Shown: positions 26,704-35,896 of the stretch, piece after piece | Layout of the letters: the number at the start of each line of letters is the position of its first letter | Numbering within the stretch: the stretch's first letter is position 1 | Origin: an uncultured Maribacter sp. | Lineage (GTDB): Bacteria; Bacteroidota; Bacteroidia; Flavobacteriales; Flavobacteriaceae | Length of the DNA: 64,000 nucleotides | Reading direction: 5' to 3' | Assembly (NCBI RefSeq): GCF_947500985.1 | Contig: NZ_CANMTX010000002.1 | Location: 558,001-622,000, forward strand | Translations under genes and position numbers: made by a program | Notes under the pieces: generated by a model | Database searches by the model: none | What the model was told of the DNA's origin: nothing | The model's input: only the letters and a program-made list of their open reading frames with translations

Positions 26704-27918
26704 ATGAGCAAGACCATACTTCATATAGATTTAGATACATTTTATGTATCCGTAGAACGATTAAATAATCGTGAATTACAGAATAAACCCTTATTAGTAG
26801 GCGGTACGGGAGATCGGGGAGTAGTAGCTGCGTGCAGTTATGAAACCCGCGGATTTGGAGTGCATTCTGGTATGCCCATGAAAATGGCGCGAGAACTGTG
26901 TCCCGATGCTGTTGTAATACGTGGTAATGCGGGTGACTATAGTAAGCATTCAGATACAGTAACCGAAATCATAAAAGAGTATGTTCCTGTATTCGAAAAA
27001 TCGAGTATTGATGAGTTCTATGCAGACCTCACCGGTATGGATCGTTTTTTTGGTTGTTACCAGTACGCTTCAGAAATGCGAAAGAAGATTATCAATGAAA
27101 CCGGACTCCCAATTTCTTTCGGATTATCGGCTAATAAAGTAGTTTCTAAAGTAGCGACGAACGAGGCGAAACCAAATAATCAATTGAAGATAGATGAGGG
27201 ATTAGAAAAACCTTTTTTAGCACCACTGTCCATTAAAAAAATACCGATGGTGGGCGATAAGACTTATCAGACCTTACGGAACCTTGGACTACGACAAGTA
27301 CGCACCGTACAAGAAATGCCCATGGAGGTGATGCAAAGGGTGCTGGGCGCTAATGGCGGAGTCATATGGAAACGTGCTAATGGAATTGATAATACACCTG
27401 TGATTCCGTTTTGTGAGCGAAAATCTATTTCTACTGAAAGAACTTTTAATAAAGACACTATTGATGTAAATAGACTACGTGGTATTCTTATCGCTATGAC
27501 CGAAAATCTGGCATATCAATTACGACGTGGAGATAAGCTAACGGCTTGTATTTCAGTAAAGATTAGGTATTCAGATTTTAATACCTATTCAAAGCAAATG
27601 CGTATTCCCTATACCAGCGGAGACCATATTCTAATACCTAAAATTTTAGACCTGTTCAAGACCTTATATAACCGTAGGTTATTAGTGCGGTTAATTGGTA
27701 TACGTTTCAGTCATTTGGTATCCGGTAATTATCAAATCAACCTTTTTGATGATACTGAAGAAATTTTAAGCCTATATAATGCTATGGATGAAATTCGAAA
27801 ACGCTACGGAGACAAAAGTGTATTACGAGCATCTGGTATGGGAGCAAAAACAATAGGAAGAATGCATAACCCTTTTAACGGATTGCCACCTGTTGTGTTG
27901 GCGCATCGGAAGATTTAA
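26704..27918 (+). CDS. dinB: Y-family DNA polymerase (DinB / Pol IV type)
   Basis: A 404-residue translesion polymerase. Palm motifs are intact: ILHIDLDTFYVSVE near the N-terminus and KSSIDEFYADLTG at about residue 100, which supply the catalytic carboxylates. The thumb helix-hairpin-helix (KKIPMVGDKTYQTLRNLGL) and the little finger domain follow. It is followed by a dnaE2-type polymerase gene 193 bp away. This matches the error-prone DinB-DnaE cassettes of Flavobacteriia, although the S24/LexA-like regulator often found with them is absent; a decayed gene lies upstream instead. Regulation by the duplicated motif and start hairpin upstream is inferred. Confidence 0.92.
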   Translation: MSKTILHIDLDTFYVSVERLNNRELQNKPLLVGGTGDRGVVAACSYETRGFGVHSGMPMKMARELCPDAVVIRGNAGDYSKHSDTVTEIIKEYVPVFEKSSIDEFYADLTGMDRFFGCYQYASEMRKKIINETGLPISFGLSANKVVSKVATNEAKPNNQLKIDEGLEKPFLAPLSIKKIPMVGDKTYQTLRNLGLRQVRTVQEMPMEVMQRVLGANGGVIWKRANGIDNTPVIPFCERKSISTERTFNKDTIDVNRLRGILIAMTENLAYQLRRGDKLTACISVKIRYSDFNTYSKQMRIPYTSGDHILIPKILDLFKTLYNRRLLVRLIGIRFSHLVSGNYQINLFDDTEEILSLYNAMDEIRKRYGDKSVLRASGMGAKTIGRMHNPFNGLPPVVLAHRKI

Positions 27919-28110
27919 TTTGGTTGTTGGTTGTTGGTTGTTGGTTGTTGAAAAGTGAAAAGAAGTTAGAGTATAGAATATAGAGAGAAGAGAGAAAGCG
28001 TGCTGAGCCGCACGCCACACGCGAAGCACAAAAAAAAATAGCGTATAGCGCGAAGCGAACAGCGCCTAGCGCAAACACGAACAACCAACAACGAACAACG
28101 AACAACCAAA
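27919..28110. repeat. 192-bp repeat island with 32-bp inverted ends filling the dinB-dnaE2 gap
   Basis: The left end (27919-27950) is built of GGTTGTT units; the right end (28079-28110) is its reverse complement over 32 bp with three mismatches. The left end begins at the base after the dinB stop and the right end finishes at the base before the dnaE2 ATG. Between them are an AGAG purine tract (about 27951-28007) and a GCG-rich stretch with several short AGCG/CGCT palindromes. No reading frame is convincing. A related island follows dnaE2. Confidence 0.8.
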
Positions 28111-31100
28111 ATGTACCTAAACTGCCACACATACTACAGCCTTCGCTACGGGACTTTTTCCGAGATTGAGCTTTTGCAATTAGCGAAGGCACATGGGGTA
28201 ACGCAATTGGTATTGACAGATATTAATAACACATCGGCTTGTTTAAACTTTGTTCGTAAAGCAGCTGAATATGATATACGTCCTATTTTGGGTATAGATT
28301 TTAGAAACGGAGTGGAACCATGCTTTGTTGGTGTAGCAAAGAATAATGATGGGTTTTTAGAACTCAATAATTTTCTGTCTCATCACATACATCACGGCAA
28401 GAAAATACCAGAAATCGCTCCGCAGTTTAAAGATGTGTTCGTTATTTATCCCTTTGAAAAAGTGTTGGAGAGTGAAAAGAAAGTCTTTGCAGCACATGAG
28501 TTTATTGGAGTTTCTGTTAACGAGTTAAAACGACTCCGTTTTTCAAGGTTATTAGAACAACGAGATAAAATTGTATTGCTACAACCGGTCACCTTTAGAA
28601 ACAAGCGCGATTTTAATGCACATCGTTTACTTCGTGCCATAGCTAATAATACTTTGCTGAGTATGTTGTCGGTTACCGAGCAGGCTCGTGATGATGAACA
28701 CATGTACGCGATACCTAATTTGGCGGCGCATTTTTCTGAACACAGCTTTATTTTAGAGAATACTCAACAGTTGATGAATGCCTGTACTATAGATTTTGAT
28801 TTTACCGAAGGGCGAGAAACACAGAATTTAAGTACCTATTTGGGCAGTAAAGCAGAAGATGAGGTGTTTTTAGAACAATTGTGCCAAGAGGGATTGCCCA
28901 AGCGTTATTCAGAAATTGACCAGGCTGTTTTAGATCGTTTAGCGAAAGAGCTTTACCTCATTAAAGAGATGAATTTTGTCTCTTACTTTCTTATTAATTG
29001 GGATATTATCTCTCATGCTCGTAAGCAGAATTTTTTTTATGTAGGTAGAGGTAGTGGTGCAAATAGCATTGTGGCATACCTGCTTTTTATTACCGATGTA
29101 GACCCGATGGAACTTGATCTGTATTTTGAGCGATTTATAAATTTGTATCGTGTGAATCCGCCCGATTTTGATATTGATTTCTCACATCGAGATAGACCGA
29201 TTGTGACGGAATATATATTCAATCGTTTTGAGAATGTAGCGCTGTTGGGTACCTACGTTACTTTTCAATCTCGGGGAGTTATTCGTGAGCTTGGTAAGGT
29301 TTTCGGTCTGCCAAAAGATGAAATAGATTTGCTGTGCGATGGAAATATTGAGGCAAGCAGGTTAGATACTATATCAACTTTAGTATTGAAATATACACAG
29401 CTACTTCACGGTATGCCTAATTACCTGAGTATACATGCTGGCGGAATCTTAATTACCGAGAAACCTATTCATTGGTTTTCAGCGACCAATATGCCTCCAA
29501 AAGGATTTCCTACTACGCAGTTTGATATGGTTATTGCAGAGGATGTCGGTATTTTTAAGTTCGATATTCTTGCTCAACGCGGACTCTCAAAAATAAAAGA
29601 GACACTTGATATTTTAGAACGTGACCGGCCCGAGGAATTTGCCAAGTTTGATATTCATGATATCAAGGCATTTAAAAGAGATCCTAAAATCAATAATTTG
29701 GTAAAAACGGCGCAGTGCATGGGTTGTTTTTATGTGGAATCTCCTGCCATGCGGATGTTATTGAAGAAGCTGGAAGTAGACACCTATTTGGGTCTCGTAG
29801 CAGCAAGTTCTATTATTCGCCCCGGAGTATCCAAAAGCGGAATGATGCGTGAGTATATTCTTCGCCATCGTAACAAGGGCAGGGCAGAAGAGTTGGCGCA
29901 TCCGGTAATGTTAGAAATTATGCCAGAGACTTATGGGGTAATGGTGTATCAAGAAGATGTGATAAAAGTAGCCCACCATTTTGCAGACCTAGATTTGGGG
30001 GAAGCCGATGTATTACGACGCGGAATGAGTGGTAAGTTTCGTTCGCGAGAAGAGTTTCAAAAAGTGCAAGATAAGTTTATGGATAACTGTCGTAAAAAAG
30101 GATATGCCGAGAAACTCATTCAAGAAATTTGGGACCAAGTAGCAAGTTTCGCAGGTTATGCTTTTGCAAAAGGGCATTCGGCATCGTATGCGGTAGAAAG
30201 TTACCAGAGTTTGTTTTTGCGTGCCTATTATCCGTTAGAATATATGGTGGCAGTACTTAATAATGGCGGCGGATTTTATAAGCCCGAGTTCTACGTGCAC
30301 GAAGCCCGTATGTTGGGTGCAACAATTCATCCGCCATGCGTAAATAAGAGTAATGCGGGAAATCGTATTTATGGAAAAGAATTGTATTTAGGATTAGGCT
30401 ATTTACGGGAATTGGAACAACGGGTCATGGAACGTATTTTAAAAGAACGCTTTGTGAAAGGTGATTTTATATCGTTGGAAGATTTCTTGGATAGGTTGAT
30501 AATCTCCATAGAACAAGTCAGTATTTTAATACGTATTGATGCATTCCGGTTTAGCGAAACCAACAAACACGAACTCCTCTGGAAAGCGCATTTATTTTTG
30601 AACAAGACCAAGAAAATAGACCACCCAAAACTGTTCGCGCCAAGGCATCAACATTTTGAGATTCCGTCATTATACAGTGCTAATCTAGAAGTTGCTTTTA
30701 CACAGCTAGAATTGTTAGGGTTTAGTTTGTGTAGTCCGTTTGAACTTTTGGTGGAAGCACCATTAAATAGTTCTGGTAGTGAAGATTTAGAGCGTTACCT
30801 GAATAAAAATATAGATATCTATGGATATTTAATAACGGTAAAGCGAACCAGAACACATAAAGGAAAAGCAATGTTTTTTGCTACGTTGTTAGACCAACAA
30901 GGGCAAGTTTTTGATACCGTACTGTTTCCGCCTGTAGCAGTGAAATATATGTTTAGGGGAAGAGGAATTTACAGATTCTATGGTAAAGTGGTCAGTGAAT
31001 TCGGTTTCTTGAGTATAGAAGTTATTAAACTTATAAAACAAGATTTCATTCAAGACCCCAGGTATGCTGATATGAAAACTAGTGCTAAAGTTTTTGACCA

Positions 31101-31158
31101 AAAGAAAACGAATGAGAAAGCTGGAGGGAGAGAAGAGAAAATAGAAGCTAGGGAATAG
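28111..31158 (+). CDS. Error-prone DNA polymerase III alpha subunit (DnaE2-type)
   Basis: A 1015-residue C-family polymerase, shorter than replicative DnaE. It has an N-terminal PHP domain with CHTYYSLRYGTF, in which several metal ligands of active PHP enzymes appear lost (N-x-H instead of H-x-H, and LTDINNT). The polymerase core has GRGSGANSIVAYL and the catalytic NPPDFDIDFS with Asp354 and Asp356. A fingers/tau-like region and a C-terminal OB fold (about 880-980) follow. The absence of a long C-terminal tail favours the ImuC/DnaE2 mutasome type. The ATG directly follows the repeat island, with no visible Shine-Dalgarno. The last dozen residues (GGREEKIEARE) are encoded by an AGAG-rich tract that belongs to the downstream island. 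Confidence 0.9.
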   Translation: MYLNCHTYYSLRYGTFSEIELLQLAKAHGVTQLVLTDINNTSACLNFVRKAAEYDIRPILGIDFRNGVEPCFVGVAKNNDGFLELNNFLSHHIHHGKKIPEIAPQFKDVFVIYPFEKVLESEKKVFAAHEFIGVSVNELKRLRFSRLLEQRDKIVLLQPVTFRNKRDFNAHRLLRAIANNTLLSMLSVTEQARDDEHMYAIPNLAAHFSEHSFILENTQQLMNACTIDFDFTEGRETQNLSTYLGSKAEDEVFLEQLCQEGLPKRYSEIDQAVLDRLAKELYLIKEMNFVSYFLINWDIISHARKQNFFYVGRGSGANSIVAYLLFITDVDPMELDLYFERFINLYRVNPPDFDIDFSHRDRPIVTEYIFNRFENVALLGTYVTFQSRGVIRELGKVFGLPKDEIDLLCDGNIEASRLDTISTLVLKYTQLLHGMPNYLSIHAGGILITEKPIHWFSATNMPPKGFPTTQFDMVIAEDVGIFKFDILAQRGLSKIKETLDILERDRPEEFAKFDIHDIKAFKRDPKINNLVKTAQCMGCFYVESPAMRMLLKKLEVDTYLGLVAASSIIRPGVSKSGMMREYILRHRNKGRAEELAHPVMLEIMPETYGVMVYQEDVIKVAHHFADLDLGEADVLRRGMSGKFRSREEFQKVQDKFMDNCRKKGYAEKLIQEIWDQVASFAGYAFAKGHSASYAVESYQSLFLRAYYPLEYMVAVLNNGGGFYKPEFYVHEARMLGATIHPPCVNKSNAGNRIYGKELYLGLGYLRELEQRVMERILKERFVKGDFISLEDFLDRLIISIEQVSILIRIDAFRFSETNKHELLWKAHLFLNKTKKIDHPKLFAPRHQHFEIPSLYSANLEVAFTQLELLGFSLCSPFELLVEAPLNSSGSEDLERYLNKNIDIYGYLITVKRTRTHKGKAMFFATLLDQQGQVFDTVLFPPVAVKYMFRGRGIYRFYGKVVSEFGFLSIEVIKLIKQDFIQDPRYADMKTSAKVFDQKKTNEKAGGREEKIEARE

Positions 31159-31306
31159 AGGAAGCGCAGTTCGCTATTCGCAATGCGCCACGCGCTTAGC
31201 GCAAAATAATCACCGCGTGAATCGTTCAGCGAAAAGCGTAATGCGAAAAGCGCCCAGCGTTTCGCGAACAGCATAAAAAACCATCAACCAACAACCAACA
31301 ACCAAT
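31159..31306. repeat. Second repeat island, downstream of dnaE2
   Basis: About 148 bp with the same order of parts as the island upstream of dnaE2: a purine AGAG tract (starting inside the dnaE2 coding end at about 31110), a GCG-rich tract full of AGCG/CGCT units, and a CAACCAACAACC tract (31274-31304). It lacks the left GTTG arm. It ends directly at the stop codon of the small gene on the other strand. Confidence 0.7.
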
Positions 31307-31444
31307 TTAGAAAGCCTCTAACACATAACCCAATATCCAAAAAAGTAGTAAGAACACAAAGAAGGTTCCTATACAACCACATTTACCGCCGCCTATTTTC
31401 TTTGCGCCGTACCAGGCACCAAAGAATTGTATTAATTTTTTCAT
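31307..31444 (-). CDS. 45-residue membrane microprotein with GGGKCGC motif
   Basis: A short ORF from ATG 31444 to TAA 31307. The protein has a basic amphipathic N-terminus (MKKLIQFFGAWYGAKKI), then GGGKCGC, then one hydrophobic helix (CIGTFFVFLLLFWILGYVL) and a short EAF end. The clear change from basic head to hydrophobic helix, and the Gly/Cys motif at the membrane edge, are unlike random AT-rich sequence. Function is unknown; the Cys pair could bind metal, form a disulfide or be lipidated. It is preceded by no obvious promoter and followed by the repeat island. Confidence 0.65.
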   Translation of the reverse strand: MKKLIQFFGAWYGAKKIGGGKCGCIGTFFVFLLLFWILGYVLEAF

Positions 31445-31592
31445 GAGAGCAATTTACGGGTTTAGTTGGTCGCTTTTGATTTAAAAATTAGCTTAAAAGG
31501 TGACAATAGTGATTTTTGAAGAGGTAATTAAGTTTTATTAAAAAATTTAGTTTAAAAATTTAGAGCCTTAATTAAATCTAGGTTTTAAAATT

Positions 31593-32687
31593 TTATTTGT
31601 AAGCTGCCAATAGTTTAGATTGAACAATTGAAGAGGTGAATTTTGTAGAGACAATTTCCTGCATGTCCTTTGATAAATCTTTCCATAAATTTTGTTGCCA
31701 TATTTCAATTATTAAATTAGCATAAAAGTTCGCATCAAATTCATTTATTATTAAACGATTAGAATTTACAATCTCCCTATTAAAACCGTAATCACTGCAT
31801 ATAGGTACAATGCCTAAAGACATAGCTTCTGTTAATGAATTAGAATGTCCTTCCCTAGCTTCTTGAGTTGGGAATATATAAAAGTGTTTATCCTTTAAGG
31901 TATTAATTAGGTTAGAACCAAAAATAGGCTCCGTTAATTTTACTATGTCATTTAATTTTTCTTTTTTAATTTTCTCCCTCATTTCTTCAACATATTCTGG
32001 ATATTTAGAATTGCTTACTCCAATTAATTCCAGTTTAAAGGGGATTTTTTTCTCTTTTAATTTTACACAAATATCCAATATAAGTAAGATATTTTTTGAC
32101 GAGTGCATTCTTCCAAAATATACTAGTTCAATTAAATTGTCTCTATTCAATAAACTTGTTTTTCTTGCTATTACTGAACCCATAATATAATTTGGATAAT
32201 GGATTATTTTTTTAGCACCTAACATATTTAAAAGTTTCACATATCTTTCTCCTTGAACTAAAATGACGTCTGAAGAAGTAATAGCTTTTCTAAAAAAGAA
32301 TTTATAAAAACCAACTCGGTCATCATATGATTGTTGAACGCCGCCAGCACGTAACTCATAAATACATTTCTTGCCTAAAAGTTTTGATACATAAATAAGC
32401 AACAACTCTTGATAAATAAGTTCTTTGTAGAAGCCAGATATATGTACAGTTTGGACATCATTGTTTTTTAAAATTTTAAATAATAAAAATATTGGCATAA
32501 AAAGTATACTTAGATAATGTTTTAGTTTACCTAATAAACTTTTTGAACTATAAGATTTCCTTAATTCTATAATTTGAAATCCTGATTTTTTCAAAATTGA
32601 TAGCGTTTTAAGGTTTCCAGATTCTCCACCACCTACAGCTTCACCGTCTTTCTTGCCTAGATGCCCGTAGAATATAATTTTTTCCAT
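31593..32687 (-). CDS. Glycosyltransferase family 4
   Basis: A 364-residue GT-B glycosyltransferase. The acceptor-binding N-terminal half has a Gly-rich loop (AVGGGESGNLKTL) and the donor-binding half carries LVYFGRMHSSKNILLIL and the EX7E-type signature REGHSNSLTEAMSLGIVPI (about 290-310). It transfers an activated sugar during polysaccharide repeat-unit assembly on the inner face of the cytoplasmic membrane; the sugar is unknown. It is the last gene of the leftward polysaccharide block, separated by 232 bp from the next one upstream. Confidence 0.88.
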   Translation of the reverse strand: MEKIIFYGHLGKKDGEAVGGGESGNLKTLSILKKSGFQIIELRKSYSSKSLLGKLKHYLSILFMPIFLLFKILKNNDVQTVHISGFYKELIYQELLLIYVSKLLGKKCIYELRAGGVQQSYDDRVGFYKFFFRKAITSSDVILVQGERYVKLLNMLGAKKIIHYPNYIMGSVIARKTSLLNRDNLIELVYFGRMHSSKNILLILDICVKLKEKKIPFKLELIGVSNSKYPEYVEEMREKIKKEKLNDIVKLTEPIFGSNLINTLKDKHFYIFPTQEAREGHSNSLTEAMSLGIVPICSDYGFNREIVNSNRLIINEFDANFYANLIIEIWQQNLWKDLSKDMQEIVSTKFTSSIVQSKLLAAYK

Positions 32688-32919
32688 TAATTTGATTTTT
32701 TGTTAGCTATGGGTTTTATATAACGTATAAGTAAAGAGGGGCGTTTTAAAATATAATACGACCTGTCAATGTTACGAAACCGCTAATTGTAATAGTGTAA
32801 TTGTTTTTTAGAACTTGTCGTTATTTATTTTTTTTTGTGAGCACCAGACATAATATCCTATATATTTTAAGAAATTAGAATTGTCGAGTTTTATTGTTTA
32901 TAAAAACAATTATGGATTT

Positions 32920-34032
32920 TTATGATTTCCCTAAAAGTGATTTATATAAATCAATATATTTAGATGTCATAAGATTCAAATTAAATTTAGTTTCTATAGT
33001 TAACTTTGCTGTGTCCGAAATTTTTTTAATTAACATTTCATCATCTATTAATTGAAGAATTTTATCCTTTAATTCCTTACTGTCATATGCATTTATAAGA
33101 AATCCATTTATACCAGATTCGATAATCTCTGGCGTTCCGCCATCATTTGTTGCAATAACCGGAACCCCAAAAGCAAGTGATTCCATAATGGAATTTGAAA
33201 CTCCTTCTTTATGTTTTTGTGGGTTGGTACAAAGTACGGATACATCTGTTATTCTCAATATTTTTTCAATGTCTGAGCGAAACCCAAGAAAATTAAAGTA
33301 TTTTTTTTCATTATCAGAAATCAATGATTGTAATGGTATTAAATTTGGTCCTGATCCTACAATAAGGAATAAAATATCAGATTTTTGCTCTAATATTAAT
33401 TTTGCAGCTCTAATGTATGTTTCATAATCTTTATTGATATCGACACGGGCAATCATTGCAATCACAAACTTGGCTTGAATGCCCATTTGTTGCTTAAGCT
33501 CACTTCGGGTTGTTTCAGTAACAGCATACCTTTCTTCATTAAATCCATTATAAATTACTTTAGCTTTTCTTTTAGGTATACCATATGCTTTGATGCCTGC
33601 TTCAGAATTGCCAATTATACAATCGGCCAACCAAGTATTTATGAGAACGGTGAATCTTTCATAAGATAATTTTTTTGGTTTATTACAATTTGCTACATAA
33701 GCTCCAATGTATTTGAAAGGCAGAAAACAGCTAATAGGATTTATAAAAAAAGATGAAAACACCCCCCACGCTTGAACAATATCTGGATTGAAATCTTTGA
33801 GTAATCGATACAGAAAAAGACTAGTTTGTACGATATTGAGTTTCCTTTTTTTACTATCTATAATTTGTAGGTCAATATTGGTTTCGTATAATTCTGGATA
33901 GGACACATCATTATTGACGATGATTACCTGGATATTAAAACCATCTTGCTTATTCAGACCTTGTATAAGTTGAAGGCAGCGACGCTCTTTGCCACCACCT
34001 CCAAAAGAATCTAAGACAAAAGAAATATTCAT
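32920..34032 (-). CDS. Glycosyltransferase family 4
   Basis: A 370-residue retaining GT-B enzyme. The N-terminus has the typical SFGGGGKERRCLQLI loop, and the C-terminal half has IAMIARVDINKDYETYIRAA and the EX7E signature KEGVSNSIMESLAFGVPVIA, followed by NDGGTPEIIE. It is a standard member of the family that builds exopolysaccharide or O-antigen repeat units. It follows the GT gene at 34072 by 39 bp and is likely in the same transcript. Confidence 0.92.
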   Translation of the reverse strand: MNISFVLDSFGGGGKERRCLQLIQGLNKQDGFNIQVIIVNNDVSYPELYETNIDLQIIDSKKRKLNIVQTSLFLYRLLKDFNPDIVQAWGVFSSFFINPISCFLPFKYIGAYVANCNKPKKLSYERFTVLINTWLADCIIGNSEAGIKAYGIPKRKAKVIYNGFNEERYAVTETTRSELKQQMGIQAKFVIAMIARVDINKDYETYIRAAKLILEQKSDILFLIVGSGPNLIPLQSLISDNEKKYFNFLGFRSDIEKILRITDVSVLCTNPQKHKEGVSNSIMESLAFGVPVIATNDGGTPEIIESGINGFLINAYDSKELKDKILQLIDDEMLIKKISDTAKLTIETKFNLNLMTSKYIDLYKSLLGKS

Positions 34033-34071
34033 CGTTTTTGTATTTTATGTTTTTTTAATAGAACTGAATTC

Positions 34072-35253
34072 TTATAGATTCTTTAAAAAATCTGCGAGTC
34101 GAGAACCTTGAGTGTTGTATGAAAAATATGTTAATGCTACTTTTTTTCCATTTTCTGCAATTATTTTATTGTTAACAGTATCTGTAAAAACATCTTCTAT
34201 TTTTTTTGCCAATATTGCAATATTTCCAGATTCTACGATATAAGCAGATTCGCCATCTTTTAAGTAGTTAGTTGATTCACCAATATCAGTTGTGATGACA
34301 GGTTTTTCTGCTAATAAATAATCTCCAAGCTTAGTTGCGAAACAATATTTATTTTGTTGGTTATCTAATTTGTTAATAATCATCATTGTGCAGGATTTTT
34401 GATAAGCAATTAAATCACTTGTTTCTAAAAATCCAGTAAAGATGATTTTATCCTGTATACAATATTTTTCAATAAGTTTTTCAATATCTACTTTATTTGG
34501 CGATTTGGATAGATTACCTGTTAGTACATATTTAACAGGAAAACTCAGCCTTGTTGACGCTATTGCAAATGCCTCAATAGCTCCTAGTATACCATCTTTT
34601 TGTTCATACAAAGTTCCCGAGTGAAAAATATATGGTGTTTTAATCGGAGAAAATATTAGTTCTTCTGTTTCTGACTCTTTTGGTTCGATTAGAATAGGAA
34701 CCTTGATTACTTTTGCGTCTGGTGACTTATATTTATTAGCCAAATCTAAAAGAGGTTCTGAAATACAAATAAAACCATCAAACTTCGGAAATATATTTTT
34801 TAGAAAAGAGTTTCTTTTACTTTTTATTTTTACAGTCTCTTCTCCTGTACCATATGGAAACTCGCATAAATCTCTAACAACTTTTGCTCCTGTTTTTTTT
34901 GCAGCTTTAATAATTAGACTATTTAATGAGTCTTCTCGTAGATAGTTTAAAATAACATCTTTATTTGTACTATTTTTGATAATATATCTTAATGTCATTA
35001 TAGTGTCTTTATAATCATTAAGCCTGCGTATTAATACATTTGATTCTCGTTGGGTTTTGTTACTGATATAGGTAAAAAAGCCTGCTTTAGCTATAATATT
35101 CTTAGGTTGTTTTCCATAAATTTCTGTTCGAGTAGCTATAATTACTTCACAGTCTATGCCTGCAGAAATCAATCCCTTTGCATAACAAGAAATCCGTTTA
35201 GCGGCCGCCATACCATGCGGAAATGCCTGTTTAGTTATTATAAATACTTTCAT
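34072..35253 (-). CDS. Glycosyltransferase family 4-like protein
   Basis: A 393-residue GT-B type glycosyltransferase. The N-terminus fits the acceptor domain (FPHGMAAAKRISCYAKGL). The donor half shows FHSGTLYEQKDGILGAIEAF and the late KLGDYLLAEKPVITTDIGES, where the classical EX7E signature is replaced by a diverged form. This puts it in a divergent GT4 branch common in Bacteroidota capsule loci. It lies between an acetyltransferase gene and another GT gene on the same strand. Confidence 0.85.
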   Translation of the reverse strand: MKVFIITKQAFPHGMAAAKRISCYAKGLISAGIDCEVIIATRTEIYGKQPKNIIAKAGFFTYISNKTQRESNVLIRRLNDYKDTIMTLRYIIKNSTNKDVILNYLREDSLNSLIIKAAKKTGAKVVRDLCEFPYGTGEETVKIKSKRNSFLKNIFPKFDGFICISEPLLDLANKYKSPDAKVIKVPILIEPKESETEELIFSPIKTPYIFHSGTLYEQKDGILGAIEAFAIASTRLSFPVKYVLTGNLSKSPNKVDIEKLIEKYCIQDKIIFTGFLETSDLIAYQKSCTMMIINKLDNQQNKYCFATKLGDYLLAEKPVITTDIGESTNYLKDGESAYIVESGNIAILAKKIEDVFTDTVNNKIIAENGKKVALTYFSYNTQGSRLADFLKNL

Positions 35254-35309
35254 TACTATCTTAGTTATAATATTTTTTAAAAAATATGTATTCTAGAAAT
35301 TGTTGAAAA

Positions 35310-35891
35310 CTAAAAATTTTCATAGTAAAATCGATCGGTAAACTCATCAAATTTTTTCAAAATATTTCTATTAGGCACACCGACTGCTACTGAATTCTCA
35401 GGAACACTCTTATTTACTAATGCATTGGCTCCAATTACTACATTGTCTCCAATGTGAACTGCGCCAACAACAACCACACCTGGTGAAATCCTTACTTTAT
35501 CACCAATAATGGGTACTCCATTTTTTTCAGAGGCAAGAGTAACACTATGTGCTAACATGACATTGTTTCCAATAATAGATTTAGAATTTACAACTAGAGC
35601 TATGCCATGATTTATTTTTAAACCATAACCTAAATTAACCGTTAGAGGAAAATCTATAGAATATTTTATACTTAATTTTTTATAAATTATTTTTGTAATA
35701 ACACTTAGTACAAAATTTGACCTTTTTTTATTTAAGATATTATAATGACGTGCTAATCTAAACCAAACCAAGAAACGAAATGTTTTATTTGTTCTATAGG
35801 CGTTATAAAAAGTTTTTTTAGATATTCCTTTTCCTAGTCTAAAAAGATCAGATTTTATATATTTTCTTAAATCAACATCCTTATTAATCAT
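35310..35891 (-). CDS. CysE-like hexapeptide-repeat O-acetyltransferase
   Basis: A 193-residue acetyltransferase with the left-handed beta-helix of serine acetyltransferase-like enzymes. It shows imperfect hexapeptide turns from about residue 85 (VNSKSIIGNNVMLAHSVTLA, IGDKVRISPGVVVVGAVHIG, IGANALVNKSVP) and the usual VAVGVPNR ending; His in LAHSVTL is the probable catalytic base. Within this locus it more likely O-acetylates a sugar of the polysaccharide than serine. It ends 6 bp from the neighbouring acyltransferase gene, so the two are coupled. Confidence 0.85.
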   Translation of the reverse strand: MINKDVDLRKYIKSDLFRLGKGISKKTFYNAYRTNKTFRFLVWFRLARHYNILNKKRSNFVLSVITKIIYKKLSIKYSIDFPLTVNLGYGLKINHGIALVVNSKSIIGNNVMLAHSVTLASEKNGVPIIGDKVRISPGVVVVGAVHIGDNVVIGANALVNKSVPENSVAVGVPNRNILKKFDEFTDRFYYENF

Positions 35892-35896
35892 ACACC

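Noticed and set aside
27823-28192. Minus-strand reading frames across the dinB-dnaE2 gap
   Set aside because: They owe their length to the low-complexity repeat island and overlap both flanking genes; composition is not protein-like.
26704-31158. Classical ImuA-ImuB-DnaE2 mutasome operon
   Set aside because: The Y-family gene has intact DinB catalytic motifs (ImuB lacks them) and no imuA is present, so I call it a DinB-DnaE2 pair.
27919-31306. CAAC/GTTG tracts as a CRISPR array
   Set aside because: Units are about 7 bp, directly joined, with no unique spacers and no cas genes.
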